A stretch of DNA of 64,000 bases from Bradyrhizobium sp. NDS-1 (GTDB lineage Bacteria > Pseudomonadota > Alphaproteobacteria > Rhizobiales > Xanthobacteraceae), in NCBI RefSeq assembly GCF_032918005.1, contig NZ_CP136628.1, forward strand, positions 868,001-932,000, written 5' to 3'. The notes below the pieces were generated by a model. The model was not told the origin of the DNA, ran no database searches, and saw only the letters and a list, made by a program, of their open reading frames with translations. The translations under genes and the position numbers were made by a program. This document shows positions 63,949 through 64,000 of this stretch, piece by piece (the first letter of the stretch is position 1; each line of letters starts with the position of its first letter).

Positions 63949-64000
63949 ATGGCGGCAGTGATCAAGAAGGTCGGCGTGATCGGCGCGGGGCAGATGGGCA
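63949..64000 (+). CDS. 3-hydroxyacyl-CoA dehydrogenase, 5' part only
   Basis: Only the first 17 residues are inside the window: MAAVIKKVGVIGAGQMG, the NAD-binding Rossmann start of 3-hydroxybutyryl-CoA dehydrogenase (HbdA/PaaH-type). An in-frame ATG nine codons upstream (63922) is an alternative start. Position right after etfBA fits a role in beta-oxidation or butanoyl-CoA metabolism. Confidence 0.85.
   Translation, partial: MAAVIKKVGVIGAGQMG

Overview
The window is about 64 kb of high-GC, densely coded chromosome that looks like Bradyrhizobium or a very close relative (Bradyrhizobiaceae). The evidence is a 409-residue HemA-type 5-aminolevulinate synthase behind a perfect FixK-type box, an Irr-family regulator, a methanethiol S-methyltransferase of the MddA type close to it, several genus-typical small secreted proteins, and intergenic palindromes of the CATTCCGGGG...CCCCGGAATG kind. 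Gene order (hemA, then irr-like, then mddA-like) resembles the early part of the B. diazoefficiens chromosome as I remember it; I could not check this. There is no rRNA, CRISPR array, phage or intact insertion sequence. The single tRNA is tRNA-Leu(CAA).

Layout. 1-9.5 kb: a transporter-linked hybrid histidine kinase, hemA, an MBL-fold hydrolase, a methyl-accepting chemotaxis protein and an outer-membrane beta-barrel protein. 9.7-11.4 kb: small regulators and secreted peptides, including a translationally coupled two-gene micro-operon. 11.7-17 kb: a peptide/oligopeptide ABC importer operon facing a TetR gene. 18-22.5 kb: a DUF3313 lipoprotein, a DUF2147 protein, an Irr paralog with a FixK-type box, a decayed winged-helix/TolB-cyclase-like regulator, mddA and two small exported proteins. 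22.6-25.3 kb: a NarL-type two-component pair. 25.5-29 kb: SnoaL-like protein, alpha/beta hydrolase with an internal deletion, VOC protein and arginase-family protein. 29-30.5 kb: an interspersed repeat, tRNA-Leu and dsbB.

30.6-37.4 kb: AbrB-type membrane protein, Ala/Pro-rich small proteins, a TetR gene with two operator-like palindromes, a thioesterase remnant, PaaI thioesterase, DsbA-like protein, an esterase and a catalytically dead HtrA-like protein. 37.6-44.9 kb: an M20 aminoacyl-amide hydrolase followed by a complete five-gene peptide ABC transporter. 45-49 kb: diguanylate cyclase, dodecin, DMT exporter and HNH endonuclease. 49-57 kb: a minus-strand run (beta-propeller protein, flavin monooxygenase, acyl-CoA ligase, branched-chain-type binding protein, nitronate-monooxygenase-like enzyme) with a divergent LysR regulator, probably a catabolic cluster. 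57-64 kb: AlkA-type glycosylase, GluQ-RS, hybrid histidine kinase, YihY protein, HIG1-domain protein, cobalamin adenosyltransferase, etfBA with a strong terminator, and the start of a 3-hydroxyacyl-CoA dehydrogenase.

I did not find a convincing new multi-gene system. The best leads are the oxygen/heme wiring (FixK-type boxes at both hemA and an Irr paralog that lacks the heme-regulatory motif), the HtrA-like protein that has lost all three catalytic residues, and a group of genes and remnants with internal deletions.
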